A stretch of DNA of 9,548 bases from Bacillota bacterium. Its GTDB lineage: Bacteria > Bacillota > Negativicutes > Sporomusales > UBA7701. Below are positions 1-5,234 of this stretch, piece after piece. The notes below the pieces were generated by a model, which worked only from the letters and a program-made list of their open reading frames with translations, did no database searches and was not told where the DNA came from. The position numbers were made by a program, and so were the translations under genes. Position 1 is the stretch's first letter. Every line of letters begins with the position of its first letter. Location of the stretch: the NCBI GenBank assembly GCA_023415075.1, contig JAEZLU010000215.1, positions 1-9,548 on the forward strand. Reading direction: 5' to 3'.

Positions 1-218
1 CCGCAGCAACCGCCGCAGCCGCCGGCGTCCACCGCCTTGTTGATATCGGCGATCAGCGCGTCGACATCGATGCCGTGGGCCAGGGCCCCCTGTTCGATGT
101 TCTCGAAGCGGGCGGCGGCGCAACCCAGGCAACCCATGCCGTAGTTGCGGAAGACTTCGACCGTTTTCGGGTATTTTTGCACCACTTCGATGATGCTCAT
201 ATCCTTAGTTACAACCAC
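1..218 (-). CDS. DUF1858 domain protein (hybrid-cluster-protein-associated redox disulfide family), 3' end outside window
   Basis: The 72 visible residues begin MVVTKDMSIIEVV and carry the family signature YGMGCLGCAAAR, with a CxxC pair at residues 30 and 33. This matches the small DUF1858 domain often found near hybrid cluster proteins and other anaerobic redox enzymes. It is thought to act as a redox-active disulfide or metal-binding module; its biochemical role is not settled. I chose the GTG start at 218 because it gives the usual VTKDM opening and lies 9 bases after a strong AGGAGG (228-233). The first ATG in frame (198-200) would cut that opening off, and another ATG just downstream of the ribosome site hits a stop after four codons. 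After the domain, a glycine-rich tail holds further cysteines (68, 71, 72) and the frame is still open at base 1. The gene is divergent from everything else here. Family assignment is confident; function is not. Confidence 0.85.
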   Translation of the reverse strand, partial: MVVTKDMSIIEVVQKYPKTVEVFRNYGMGCLGCAAARFENIEQGALAHGIDVDALIADINKAVDAGGCGGCC

Positions 219-257
219 TTCATTCGTCCTCCTTTCGGAAATTGTGAAAACAAGATA

Positions 258-266
258 ATTATACCA
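258..266 (-). promoter_or_regulatory. Extended -10 promoter for the DUF1858 gene
   Basis: Read on the minus strand the bases are TGGTATAAT: a perfect TATAAT with the TG dinucleotide of an extended -10. The transcript would start roughly 250 and reach the AGGAGG at 233-228 and the GTG at 218. The -35 region is poor (TTATAC at 288-283 with a long 19-base spacer), which is tolerable for an extended -10 promoter. Not tested. Confidence 0.5.
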
Positions 267-344
267 TAAAGGGCCGGGGCTTGTATAACGAAATTTGCCG
301 CGGCCGCTTTTCGGAAAATGGGAAAGAGCCCGTAATGATCTACG

Positions 345-720
345 CTACAGCCAATACTGATCATTACATACCTATACGCAATCTTTCGACTACGCACAAG
401 CATTACACAACCAATACTGACCTTTGCTCGACTACCAAAGATACCTACGGAACCTACCGCAATCTCCCGACAACGACAGATCCCTAGAAGATTCCCGGAG
501 AATCTACAGAACCCTTGGCAGTCTTAGCTCGACCGCTACACATCCCTTTTGACCACACGACAACAGTTGGGCTGCCGTACAGCCTTACAGGACATATAAC
601 GATCTGCCCGCCGACCAATGCCAAGCCTAGCAGACCTGACATTAATCTTTGGCCGACTGATACCGAACCTCACGTGAGATCCGATACCAATCTTGGCTCG
701 ACCATTACGAACCCTTACGG
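345..720. repeat. Degenerate intergenic repeat array, 21/42-base period
   Basis: This stretch between the DUF1858 gene and lgt has no gene I can support, but it is not random. On the + strand a core close to AATCTTTGGCTCGACT recurs, with its CGAC ending at 390, 432, 471, 533, 615, 657 and 702. The steps are 42, 39, 62, 82, 42 and 45 bases, close to multiples of 21. The best cores lie at 371-391, 413-433, 514-534, 638-658 and 683-703. Between them sits a second half-unit rich in TACC, GAACCT and TTACGG. The 10-mer CCAATACTGA occurs twice (351-360 and 411-420), and GCTCGAC three times (426-432, 527-533, 696-702). Base composition differs from the neighbours: 421-480 is about half GC, against about two thirds for 961-1020 in lgt. 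It could be a decayed minisatellite, a helically phased protein-binding array, or a decayed repetitive coding region. Confidence 0.65.
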
Positions 721-760
721 TCATAGTATGGTCCTTTTTCCGCCGTTTATGCAAATGGAC

Positions 761-789
761 TAGCAATTTTTTTGCTGAAACGGTAAAAT
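761..789 (+). promoter_or_regulatory. Weak candidate promoter for the lgt-like operon
   Basis: TAAAAT at 784-789 matches five of six bases of a -10 box. Seventeen bases upstream, TAGCAA (761-766) is a poor -35. The -35 side overlaps a small palindrome, AGCAA-TTTTT-TTGCT (762-776). Transcription would start about 30 bases before the lgt ATG. No better candidate is visible between the repeat array and the gene. Confidence 0.28.
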
Positions 790-820
790 ACTATTGGCAG
801 TTAAATTCACGGGAGAAAGC

Positions 821-1615
821 ATGAGCAAAATAGCTTTTTCGCTGGGGCCGCTGCATTTTTACTGGTACGGGCTGATTATTGCCGCCGCTATTTTGGCTGC
901 TTTTTTAATTACCCTTGTGCATGCCCGCCGCTCCGGCGAGCCCCTTGCGCCCATCGCCGACCTCGTCCTGTTCGGCGTGCCGGCAGGCCTGGCCGGCGCC
1001 AGATTTGCCTATGTCATGGCCAACTGGGCCCTGTATTGGGACAACCCGGTAACCGTTATCTGTCTGTGGCAGGGGGGGCTGTCGATCAACGGCGCCCTGT
1101 TTGCTTTTCTGCTGGTCCTGTACCTGTACAGCCGGCAAACCGGCCTGTCCTTCGTCCGCTGGGCCGACCTCTGCGCCCCCGGACTTGCTTTCGCCGTTTC
1201 CTTAGGCCAATGGGCCAGTTTTTTTAATCAGGAAGCCTTCGGCTATCCCACCGACCGCTCGTGGGGCATCTATATAGATTTCGCTCTGCGGCCCGAGGGC
1301 TACGAACAGTTCGACTTTTTCCAGCCGGTGTTCCTGTATGAATCGGCCTGGAACCTGCTCATTTTTCTTTTCCTGGCCGCTTTGGCCTTCTGGCAGCGGA
1401 AAACCGGCCGTCTCCGCGCCGGCAGCATCTTCGCCTCGGCCATCCTGCTGTTTGCTGCCGGCCATAGTGTTTTTGCCGGCCTACGGCTAGACAACGAAAC
1501 AATTCGAGGCATCTTTCTGACCCGCCTTGTAAGCGGCTTCCTTGCAGCCGCGGCCCTGGTCTTCCTTATCCGGCCGACCGGCGGCAGGGCAGGGGAGGGG
1601 AGCCCCGACCAGTAA
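821..1615 (+). CDS. lgt: Lgt-like integral membrane protein (prolipoprotein diacylglyceryl transferase family) with altered active site
   Basis: The 264-residue product has the length, WYGL opening (15-18) and hydrophobic segments of Lgt, the inner-membrane enzyme that moves diacylglyceryl from phosphatidylglycerol onto the lipobox cysteine of prolipoproteins. Landmarks are GARFAYV (59-65), WQGGLSINGAL (83-93), the NQE-FG remnant of the Lgt signature (136-141) and FLYES (171-175). Several residues important in E. coli Lgt are replaced (E. coli numbering from memory): His103 by Asn90, Arg143 by Gln130, Asn146 by Ser133, the His of the HPxxLYE motif by Gln168, Tyr235 by Phe211, Arg239 by His215 and Glu243 by Ala219. 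Tyr26, Glu151, Gly154 and Arg246 equivalents remain. The reading frame is intact, so this looks like a diverged paralogue rather than a simple wreck. I start at the ATG at 821, with GGGAG 811-815; an in-frame TTG at 794 lacks a ribosome site. Family confident, enzymatic activity doubtful. Confidence 0.88.
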   Translation: MSKIAFSLGPLHFYWYGLIIAAAILAAFLITLVHARRSGEPLAPIADLVLFGVPAGLAGARFAYVMANWALYWDNPVTVICLWQGGLSINGALFAFLLVLYLYSRQTGLSFVRWADLCAPGLAFAVSLGQWASFFNQEAFGYPTDRSWGIYIDFALRPEGYEQFDFFQPVFLYESAWNLLIFLFLAALAFWQRKTGRLRAGSIFASAILLFAAGHSVFAGLRLDNETIRGIFLTRLVSGFLAAAALVFLIRPTGGRAGEGSPDQ

Positions 1616-1626
1616 GGAGGAACCCT

Positions 1627-2088
1627 ATGTCGCCCCTTGAGCGTGTCCAAAACTTTCTCCGCCAATACCCCGACCTGGCGATCATCCTCTTCGACAGCAG
1701 CACCCACACCTCCGAACTTGCCGCCCAGGCCCTCGGCGTCAAGCCGGCCCAGATCGCGAAAACCCTCTGCTTCGTCGCCGACGGCCGGCCGCTTCTTTTG
1801 ACCACCTGCGGCGACACCCGCACCAACGTCAAAGAACTGGCCAGGGTCCTCGGCGCCAAAAAAGTCAAATTCGCCGACGCCGAAACGGTGGAGCGGGAGA
1901 CTGGCTTCCCGCCGGGCGGCGTCTCACCGGTCGGCCTTTTGCCCGGAGTGCCGCTATATCTCGACCGCAGCCTCTGGCAATTCGACATAGTTTACGCCGC
2001 TGCCGGTACCGCTAACTCGGCCTTGCCGGTCAGCCCTGACAGGCTGCGGGAAATCACCGGCGCCGACGTCGTAGATGTGTGTAACTGA
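1627..2088 (+). CDS. YbaK/EbsC (ProX-like) aminoacyl-tRNA deacylase
   Basis: The 153-residue protein is a full-length stand-alone YbaK/INS-superfamily domain. These enzymes hydrolyse mischarged aminoacyl-tRNAs in trans (Cys-tRNAPro or Ala-tRNAPro, depending on subfamily). Visible family features are HTSELAAQALG (27-37), the conserved lysine of AQIAKTL (Lys45), GDTRTNVKELARVLGAKKV (62-80), GGVSPVGL (97-104) and the C-terminal GTANSALPVSPDRL (127-140). Length is normal for the family. The start is clear: AAGGAGG (1614-1620), which overlaps the lgt stop codon, sits 6 bases before the ATG. With only 11 bases between the genes, it is almost certainly co-transcribed with the lgt-like gene, though no functional link is obvious. 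Substrate specificity cannot be assigned by eye. No hairpin terminator is visible after the gene. Confidence 0.88.
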   Translation: MSPLERVQNFLRQYPDLAIILFDSSTHTSELAAQALGVKPAQIAKTLCFVADGRPLLLTTCGDTRTNVKELARVLGAKKVKFADAETVERETGFPPGGVSPVGLLPGVPLYLDRSLWQFDIVYAAAGTANSALPVSPDRLREITGADVVDVCN

Positions 2089-2119
2089 GAGGGGCAAAAT
2101 ACCACCTACCGATAACTGC

Positions 2120-2146
2120 CTGACAATGATAGAATATATATAGAAT
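2120..2146 (+). promoter_or_regulatory. Weak candidate promoter for the deacetylase gene
   Basis: CTGACA (2120-2125) matches five of six -35 bases and TAGAAT (2141-2146) is a fair -10, but the spacer is only 15 bases. It lies in a short AT-rich stretch (2121-2170), which is the only promoter-like sequence between the YbaK-type gene and the deacetylase. Read-through from upstream is equally possible. Confidence 0.3.
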
Positions 2147-2206
2147 AAATAGAGAAAAAAAGTAGAAATTTGCTGGTGATTTGCCGAAAAGGAGGGGAGG
2201 GGAATC

Positions 2207-3025
2207 ATGCCAAGCAAACGCGCCCTGGTCGCCCTCGGCTCGATCCTTTTCCTGCTGTTCGCTGTCGCCTCCTCCGTGACCGGCACCCGCGCGGTGGCCG
2301 GCCGCCAGTACAATCCGGCCGAGCTTGTCGACGTTCCCGTCCTGAATTACCATATGGTCGGCAAACTGGCTCCCCCTCAGGCGCTGTCGCTGACCCCGGA
2401 AGAATTCGACGAGCAGATGGGTTATCTTGCCGAAAACGGTTACCATACCATCAGCCCCGACCAGCTTGTCGGCTACCTGAAATACGGCCGGCCCCTGCCT
2501 GACAAGCCTGTCCTCATAACCTTCGATGACGGCTACCGCGATAACTACACCAACGCCTACCCCATCCTGAAAAAATACGGCTTCACCGCAACCATCTTCC
2601 TGGTGACCAGCCTGGTCGGCGCGGACGACCGCTTCCTGACCTGGGAGCAGGTACGGGAAATGCACAAGAGCGGCTTAACCTTCGGCTCCCACACCGTGCA
2701 CCACCAGGCGCTCACTAAACTTACCCCCGAGCAGGTCCAGGCCGAGCTTAGCGATTCCAGCCGTGAGATCGAACGGCAGCTTGGGCACAAGCCGCGTTAC
2801 TTCGCCTATCCTACCGGCGCCTATAACCGCCAGCTTGCTGAAACCGTCCGCCTGGCCGGCTACCGGGCCGCCTTCACCATCCGCTACGGCGAGGTCGGCC
2901 TGGAAAGCGATCAATATGCCCTTGAACGTATCCCGATATTCCACGGCGACCGCACCTTCCGCAGCTTCTACTATCGGCTGGCGGCGGCGCCGATCCTCGA
3001 ACGCATGGGGATTATCCGCAACTAA
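2207..3025 (+). CDS. Polysaccharide deacetylase (NodB homology domain), membrane-anchored or exported
   Basis: The 272-residue product belongs to carbohydrate esterase family 4, metal-dependent enzymes that remove N-acetyl or O-acetyl groups from glycans such as peptidoglycan or poly-N-acetylglucosamine. An N-terminal hydrophobic segment (about 8-25) after Lys4-Arg5 is a signal peptide or anchor; no lipobox cysteine is present. The catalytic domain follows: VPVLNYHMV (43-51), motif 1 TFDDGY (105-110, with Asp107/Asp108 as base and metal ligand), motif 2 SHTVHH (161-166, His162 and His166 as metal ligands), and motif 3 YFAYPTGAYN (198-207). It ends soon after LERIPIF (239-245), so there is no extra binding domain. 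The start has purine-rich GGAGGGG about 6 bases upstream. It stands as its own unit, with a strong terminator right at its stop codon, between the lgt pair and the dcw cluster. Its substrate is not identifiable from sequence; an envelope glycan is likely. Confidence 0.9.
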   Translation: MPSKRALVALGSILFLLFAVASSVTGTRAVAGRQYNPAELVDVPVLNYHMVGKLAPPQALSLTPEEFDEQMGYLAENGYHTISPDQLVGYLKYGRPLPDKPVLITFDDGYRDNYTNAYPILKKYGFTATIFLVTSLVGADDRFLTWEQVREMHKSGLTFGSHTVHHQALTKLTPEQVQAELSDSSREIERQLGHKPRYFAYPTGAYNRQLAETVRLAGYRAAFTIRYGEVGLESDQYALERIPIFHGDRTFRSFYYRLAAAPILERMGIIRN

Positions 3026-3054
3026 AATACCGCTCCTGATTGGGAGCGGTATTT
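3025..3054 (+). terminator. Intrinsic terminator after the deacetylase gene
   Basis: A perfect 12-base-pair stem (AAATACCGCTCC at 3025-3036 with GGAGCGGTATTT at 3043-3054) closes a 6-base loop, TGATTG. The stem begins at the last base of the TAA stop. The A/T ends of the stem give a short T tract downstream (only three Ts), so it may work in both directions. This separates the deacetylase gene from the dcw control region. Confidence 0.85.
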
Positions 3055-3140
3055 CCGCAGAACAGCCTCAAAAACCGCAAAAACAACAGTTTTTCTTAAA
3101 TTTTAACAAAAAAAATAATAAAAAATTTTGTGGTCCGATA

Positions 3141-3163
3141 CCCTATATATGGGGGCATATAAT
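3141..3163 (+). promoter_or_regulatory. TATAAT box with adjacent palindrome, candidate promoter in the dcw leader
   Basis: A perfect TATAAT lies at 3158-3163, within an AT-rich region that includes long A runs at 3108-3126 which could act as an UP-like element. No good -35 stands at the right distance (the 17-base position reads CCGATA). Immediately upstream, CCCTATATATGGGG (3141-3154) is nearly palindromic around ATATAT and sits where an activator or repressor could replace or block -35 contact. Transcription would start near 3170, ahead of the hairpin and terminator. Confidence 0.35.
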
Positions 3164-3169
3164 CATCGT

Positions 3170-3268
3170 CCCACTACATGTTGTTATATTAAGCTAATTT
3201 GTTTAGGCGTTTGGCCGCCGACAAATTATTTAAGTAAAAAAATCCTTCAATTATGGAAGGATTTTTTT
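3170..3268 (+). ncRNA. Candidate small RNA or attenuated dcw leader
   Basis: No open frame explains this stretch, but it has the layout of a short transcript of about 100 bases: a TATAAT at 3158, an imperfect hairpin, then a strong terminator. The hairpin pairs TTAA (3189-3192) with TTAA (3230-3233), TAATTTGT (3195-3202) with ACAAATTA (3221-3228), and GGCG (3206-3209) with CGCC (3216-3219). Because mraZ begins 82 bases past the terminator, the same RNA could instead be a leader whose read-through feeds the dcw operon. I do not recognise any known riboswitch or sRNA family. The structure is seen directly; the transcript is inferred. Confidence 0.35.
3236..3268 (+). terminator. Intrinsic terminator upstream of mraZ
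   Basis: Seven As plus TCCTTC (3236-3248) pair perfectly with GAAGGA plus seven Ts (3256-3268) around a 7-base loop. The T run directly follows the GC-containing part of the stem, the classic shape. The deacetylase gene already has its own terminator 180 bases upstream, so this one must end a separate short transcript, act as an attenuator, or insulate the mraZ promoter. Confidence 0.8.
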
Positions 3269-3296
3269 GTTTTATCGAGAAAAATAAAGGTAAAGT
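3267..3296 (+). promoter_or_regulatory. Weak candidate promoter for mraZ and the dcw operon
   Basis: TTGTTT (3267-3272) followed after 18 bases by TAAAGT (3291-3296) is the only promoter-like pair between the terminator and the first GTGG box. The proposed -10 overlaps the first box, which would suit repression by bound MraZ. Both hexamers are poor matches, so this is tentative. Confidence 0.3.
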
Positions 3297-3321
3297 GGTG
3301 AATTGTGGTGGAAAGTGGTTA
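3292..3321 (+). promoter_or_regulatory. MraZ operator: three GTGG boxes at exact 10-base spacing
   Basis: Three consecutive 10-base units read AAAGTGGTGA (3292-3301), ATTGTGGTGG (3302-3311) and AAAGTGGTTA (3312-3321). The GTGG cores start at 3295, 3305 and 3315, one helical turn apart. MraZ proteins are known to bind arrays of TGG-containing boxes of this period upstream of their own genes (E. coli, Mycoplasma). The array ends 28 bases before the mraZ ATG, so autoregulation of the dcw operon is the straightforward reading. A further GTGG at 3336-3339 is off the 10-base register and more likely belongs to the ribosome binding region. Confidence 0.8.
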
Positions 3322-3349
3322 AGAAATCGACCGGGGTGGTGATGAGGCC

Positions 3350-3781
3350 ATGTTCATGGGGGAGTATCTCCACACCATAGACAATAAAGGGCGCCTCATT
3401 TTCCCGGCCAAGTTCCGTGAGGAACTTGGCGAGAATTTCATCGCCACCAAGGGCCTTGACAACTGTTTATTCGTATACAGCCGCGAGGAGTGGGCCATCC
3501 TAGAGAACAAGCTCAAGCAGCTGCCCCTCGCCAAACCTGAGGCCAGAGCGTTTGTCCGCTTCTTCTTTGCCGGCGCAGCCGAGCTTGAGTGCGACAAACA
3601 GGGGCGGGTGCTCCTGCCGCAGACCCTCCGGGACCATGCCAAACTCGACAAGGATGTCACTGTCATCGGCGTCTCCTCGCGGATTGAGATTTGGAGCAAG
3701 GAGGCCTGGGACGAATATAACGCCAAGATCGGCCCCGAAGTCGCCACCATCGCCGAAAATCTGGTCGATCTGGGAATATAG
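3350..3781 (+). CDS. mraZ: MraZ, DNA-binding regulator of the dcw operon
   Basis: The 143-residue protein opens MFMGEYLHTIDNKGRLIFP, the family hallmark. It has the two SpoVT/AbrB-like half domains of MraZ, each with its DxxGR motif: DNKGR at 11-15 and DKQGR at 82-86, both followed by hydrophobic-Pro. MraZ forms ring-shaped oligomers that contact several DNA boxes at once and controls transcription of the cluster it heads. Three matching boxes lie directly upstream. The ATG at 3350 is preceded by a G-rich but imperfect ribosome site (GGGGTGGTGATGAGG, 3333-3347); the ATG at 3356 would drop the usual MF start. The gene ends 15 bases before rsmH, in the standard Firmicutes order. Confidence 0.97.
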   Translation: MFMGEYLHTIDNKGRLIFPAKFREELGENFIATKGLDNCLFVYSREEWAILENKLKQLPLAKPEARAFVRFFFAGAAELECDKQGRVLLPQTLRDHAKLDKDVTVIGVSSRIEIWSKEAWDEYNAKIGPEVATIAENLVDLGI

Positions 3782-3796
3782 CCGGAGTATAAACCG

Positions 3797-4729
3797 ATGG
3801 ATTTTGAACATACAAGCGTTCTCCTCGCCGAAACTATCGACGCCCTGATCACCGATCCCGCCGGCATCTACGTAGACTGCACCGTCGGCGGCGGCGGCCA
3901 TTCGGCCACCGTTGCCGCCCGGCTCGCGCCTGCAGGCTGGCTGGTAGGCCTCGATCAGGACCCGGCGGCCATTCGAGCCGCCCAGACCCGCCTGGTAAGC
4001 GCTCCTTGCCGGGTTAGCGTCGTCCACAGCAACTTCAACCGTCTGCCGGCCGTCCTCGACAGCCTGGACATCCCTCAGGTTGACGGCATCCTCTTCGATC
4101 TCGGCGTGTCCTCCCACCAGTTGGACGTGGCCGAACGCGGCTTCTCCTACATGAACGACGGCCCGCTCGATATGCGGATGAACCCGGCCGACGCCCTCAC
4201 AGCCTATGATGTAGTCAACACATATTCCGAGCAGCGGCTGGCAGCGATCATCGCCGAGTACGGCGAGGAGCGCTGGGCCAAGAGGATCGCCAGCTTCCTG
4301 GTCGCGGCCCGCAATATACACCCGCTCGGCAGCACGCTGCAACTGGTAGAGACAATCAAAAAAGCCATCCCGGCCGCGGCCCGCCGCGAAGGGCCCCATC
4401 CGGCCAAGCGCACCTTCCAGGCCATTCGTATTGAAGTCAACGCCGAACTTGGCATCCTCCGCTCGTCAATCGAAAACGCCGTTCAGCGCCTCAAACCCGG
4501 CGGCCGCATCTGCATAATAACCTTCCACTCCCTCGAAGACCGCATCGCCAAACAGACGCTCCACGAATTGGCCAAAGGCTGCAAATGTCCCCGCGACTTA
4601 CCGGTATGTGTCTGCAACAACGTTCCCAGTGTTAAGCTCCTCGGCAAGCCGGTCGCCCCATCACCGGTCGAACTGGCCGACAACCCCCGGGCCCGCAGCG
4701 CCAAACTGCGCGTGGCGGAAAAGGTATAA
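3797..4729 (+). CDS. rsmH: 16S rRNA (cytosine-1402-N4)-methyltransferase RsmH
   Basis: The 310-residue protein is a full-length RsmH (MraW), which methylates N4 of C1402 in the decoding centre of 16S rRNA using S-adenosylmethionine. Motifs in order: HTSVLLAE (5-12), SAM-binding TVGGGGHS (29-36), the acidic GLDQDP (51-56), FDLGVSSHQLD (100-110), DGPLDMRM (121-128), HPAKRTFQAIRIEVN (201-215) and FHSLEDR (243-249). A C-terminal cysteine cluster (262, 264, 271, 273) is common in Gram-positive-type members and may bind metal; that is inference. GGAG at 3784-3787 lies 9 bases before the ATG. The gene follows mraZ directly and should be co-transcribed. Confidence 0.97.
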   Translation: MDFEHTSVLLAETIDALITDPAGIYVDCTVGGGGHSATVAARLAPAGWLVGLDQDPAAIRAAQTRLVSAPCRVSVVHSNFNRLPAVLDSLDIPQVDGILFDLGVSSHQLDVAERGFSYMNDGPLDMRMNPADALTAYDVVNTYSEQRLAAIIAEYGEERWAKRIASFLVAARNIHPLGSTLQLVETIKKAIPAAARREGPHPAKRTFQAIRIEVNAELGILRSSIENAVQRLKPGGRICIITFHSLEDRIAKQTLHELAKGCKCPRDLPVCVCNNVPSVKLLGKPVAPSPVELADNPRARSAKLRVAEKV

Positions 4730-4771
4730 TCAGGGAAGAATGTGTTCTAACTTCCAGGGAGGGAAAATACT

Positions 4772-5209
4772 ATGTTAGTGAATCGCAAGCAGGAGTGGGC
4801 AGAATACTACGAACCGGCGCCGCAGCCGGTGATTACCGCCAAGATCCGGCCATACCCGAGCCTCAGGAAACAATGCCTGCAGCTCATCACACTGGCCGCT
4901 GCTCTTGCCATGCTTATCACCATACATAGCGAAATAATCGTCCGGGCCGGCTACGACCTCATGGAAATGAAGGTTCAGGTCGCTAAAATGGAAAAAGAGA
5001 ACGACCTTCTTCGCCTGGAAGTCGCCAAACTGAAATCACCCCAACGGATCCAGCAGATCGCCACAACCAAGCTCGGCATGGTTCAGCCGCAAAATACCTA
5101 CTACGCCGCTGCCGCCCCCAAGACGACCGGGGCCAGCCCGAGCGGGGACGCGGCCGGCCGAGTGGCCAGCGTGCTAAAAATGAAGAAAGCGGAGGCGAAC
5201 GGGCGCTAA
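4772..5209 (+). CDS. ftsL: Cell division protein FtsL (FtsL/DivIC-type bitopic protein)
   Basis: The 145-residue product has the FtsL layout: a cytoplasmic N-terminus of about 35 residues, one transmembrane helix (about 36-58), then a coiled-coil stretch (about 62-90, MEMKVQVAKMEKENDLLRLEVAKL) ending in SPQRIQQIATTKLGMVQP (89-106), the conserved close of the FtsL/DivIC domain. FtsL works with FtsB/DivIC and FtsQ/DivIB to recruit and activate the septal FtsW-FtsI synthase. After residue 107 a low-complexity Ala/Thr/Gly/Lys tail follows that is probably disordered. AGGGAGGG (4756-4763) lies 8 bases upstream. Sequence identity in this family is low, so position between rsmH and the PBP gene is a large part of the assignment. 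Confidence 0.88.
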   Translation: MLVNRKQEWAEYYEPAPQPVITAKIRPYPSLRKQCLQLITLAAALAMLITIHSEIIVRAGYDLMEMKVQVAKMEKENDLLRLEVAKLKSPQRIQQIATTKLGMVQPQNTYYAAAAPKTTGASPSGDAAGRVASVLKMKKAEANGR

Positions 5210-5234
5210 ACTCTAGTGATGGGGGAGAAAGCGC

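Noticed and set aside
345..720. CRISPR array in the periodic intergenic region
   Set aside because: Repeats are short, diverged and contiguous, with no constant repeat/unique spacer alternation and no cas genes.
794..820. N-terminal extension of the Lgt-like protein from a TTG codon
   Set aside because: No ribosome site precedes it, while the ATG at 821 follows GGGAG and gives the usual Lgt N-terminus.
2089..2206. Terminator between the YbaK-type and deacetylase genes
   Set aside because: I found no stem of useful length in this AT-rich gap.
2054..2665. Minus-strand open frame (203 codons) opposite the deacetylase
   Set aside because: No ribosome site or recognisable domain, and it covers conserved NodB coding sequence on the other strand.
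3079..3094. AAAAAC-AACA-GTTTTT hairpin as a further terminator
   Set aside because: Only one GC pair in six; an AT-rich chance palindrome.
3500..4399. Long minus-strand open frame (299 codons) opposite mraZ and rsmH
   Set aside because: It lies against two strongly recognisable genes, has no family motifs, and arises because GC-rich codon use leaves the opposite strand poor in stops.
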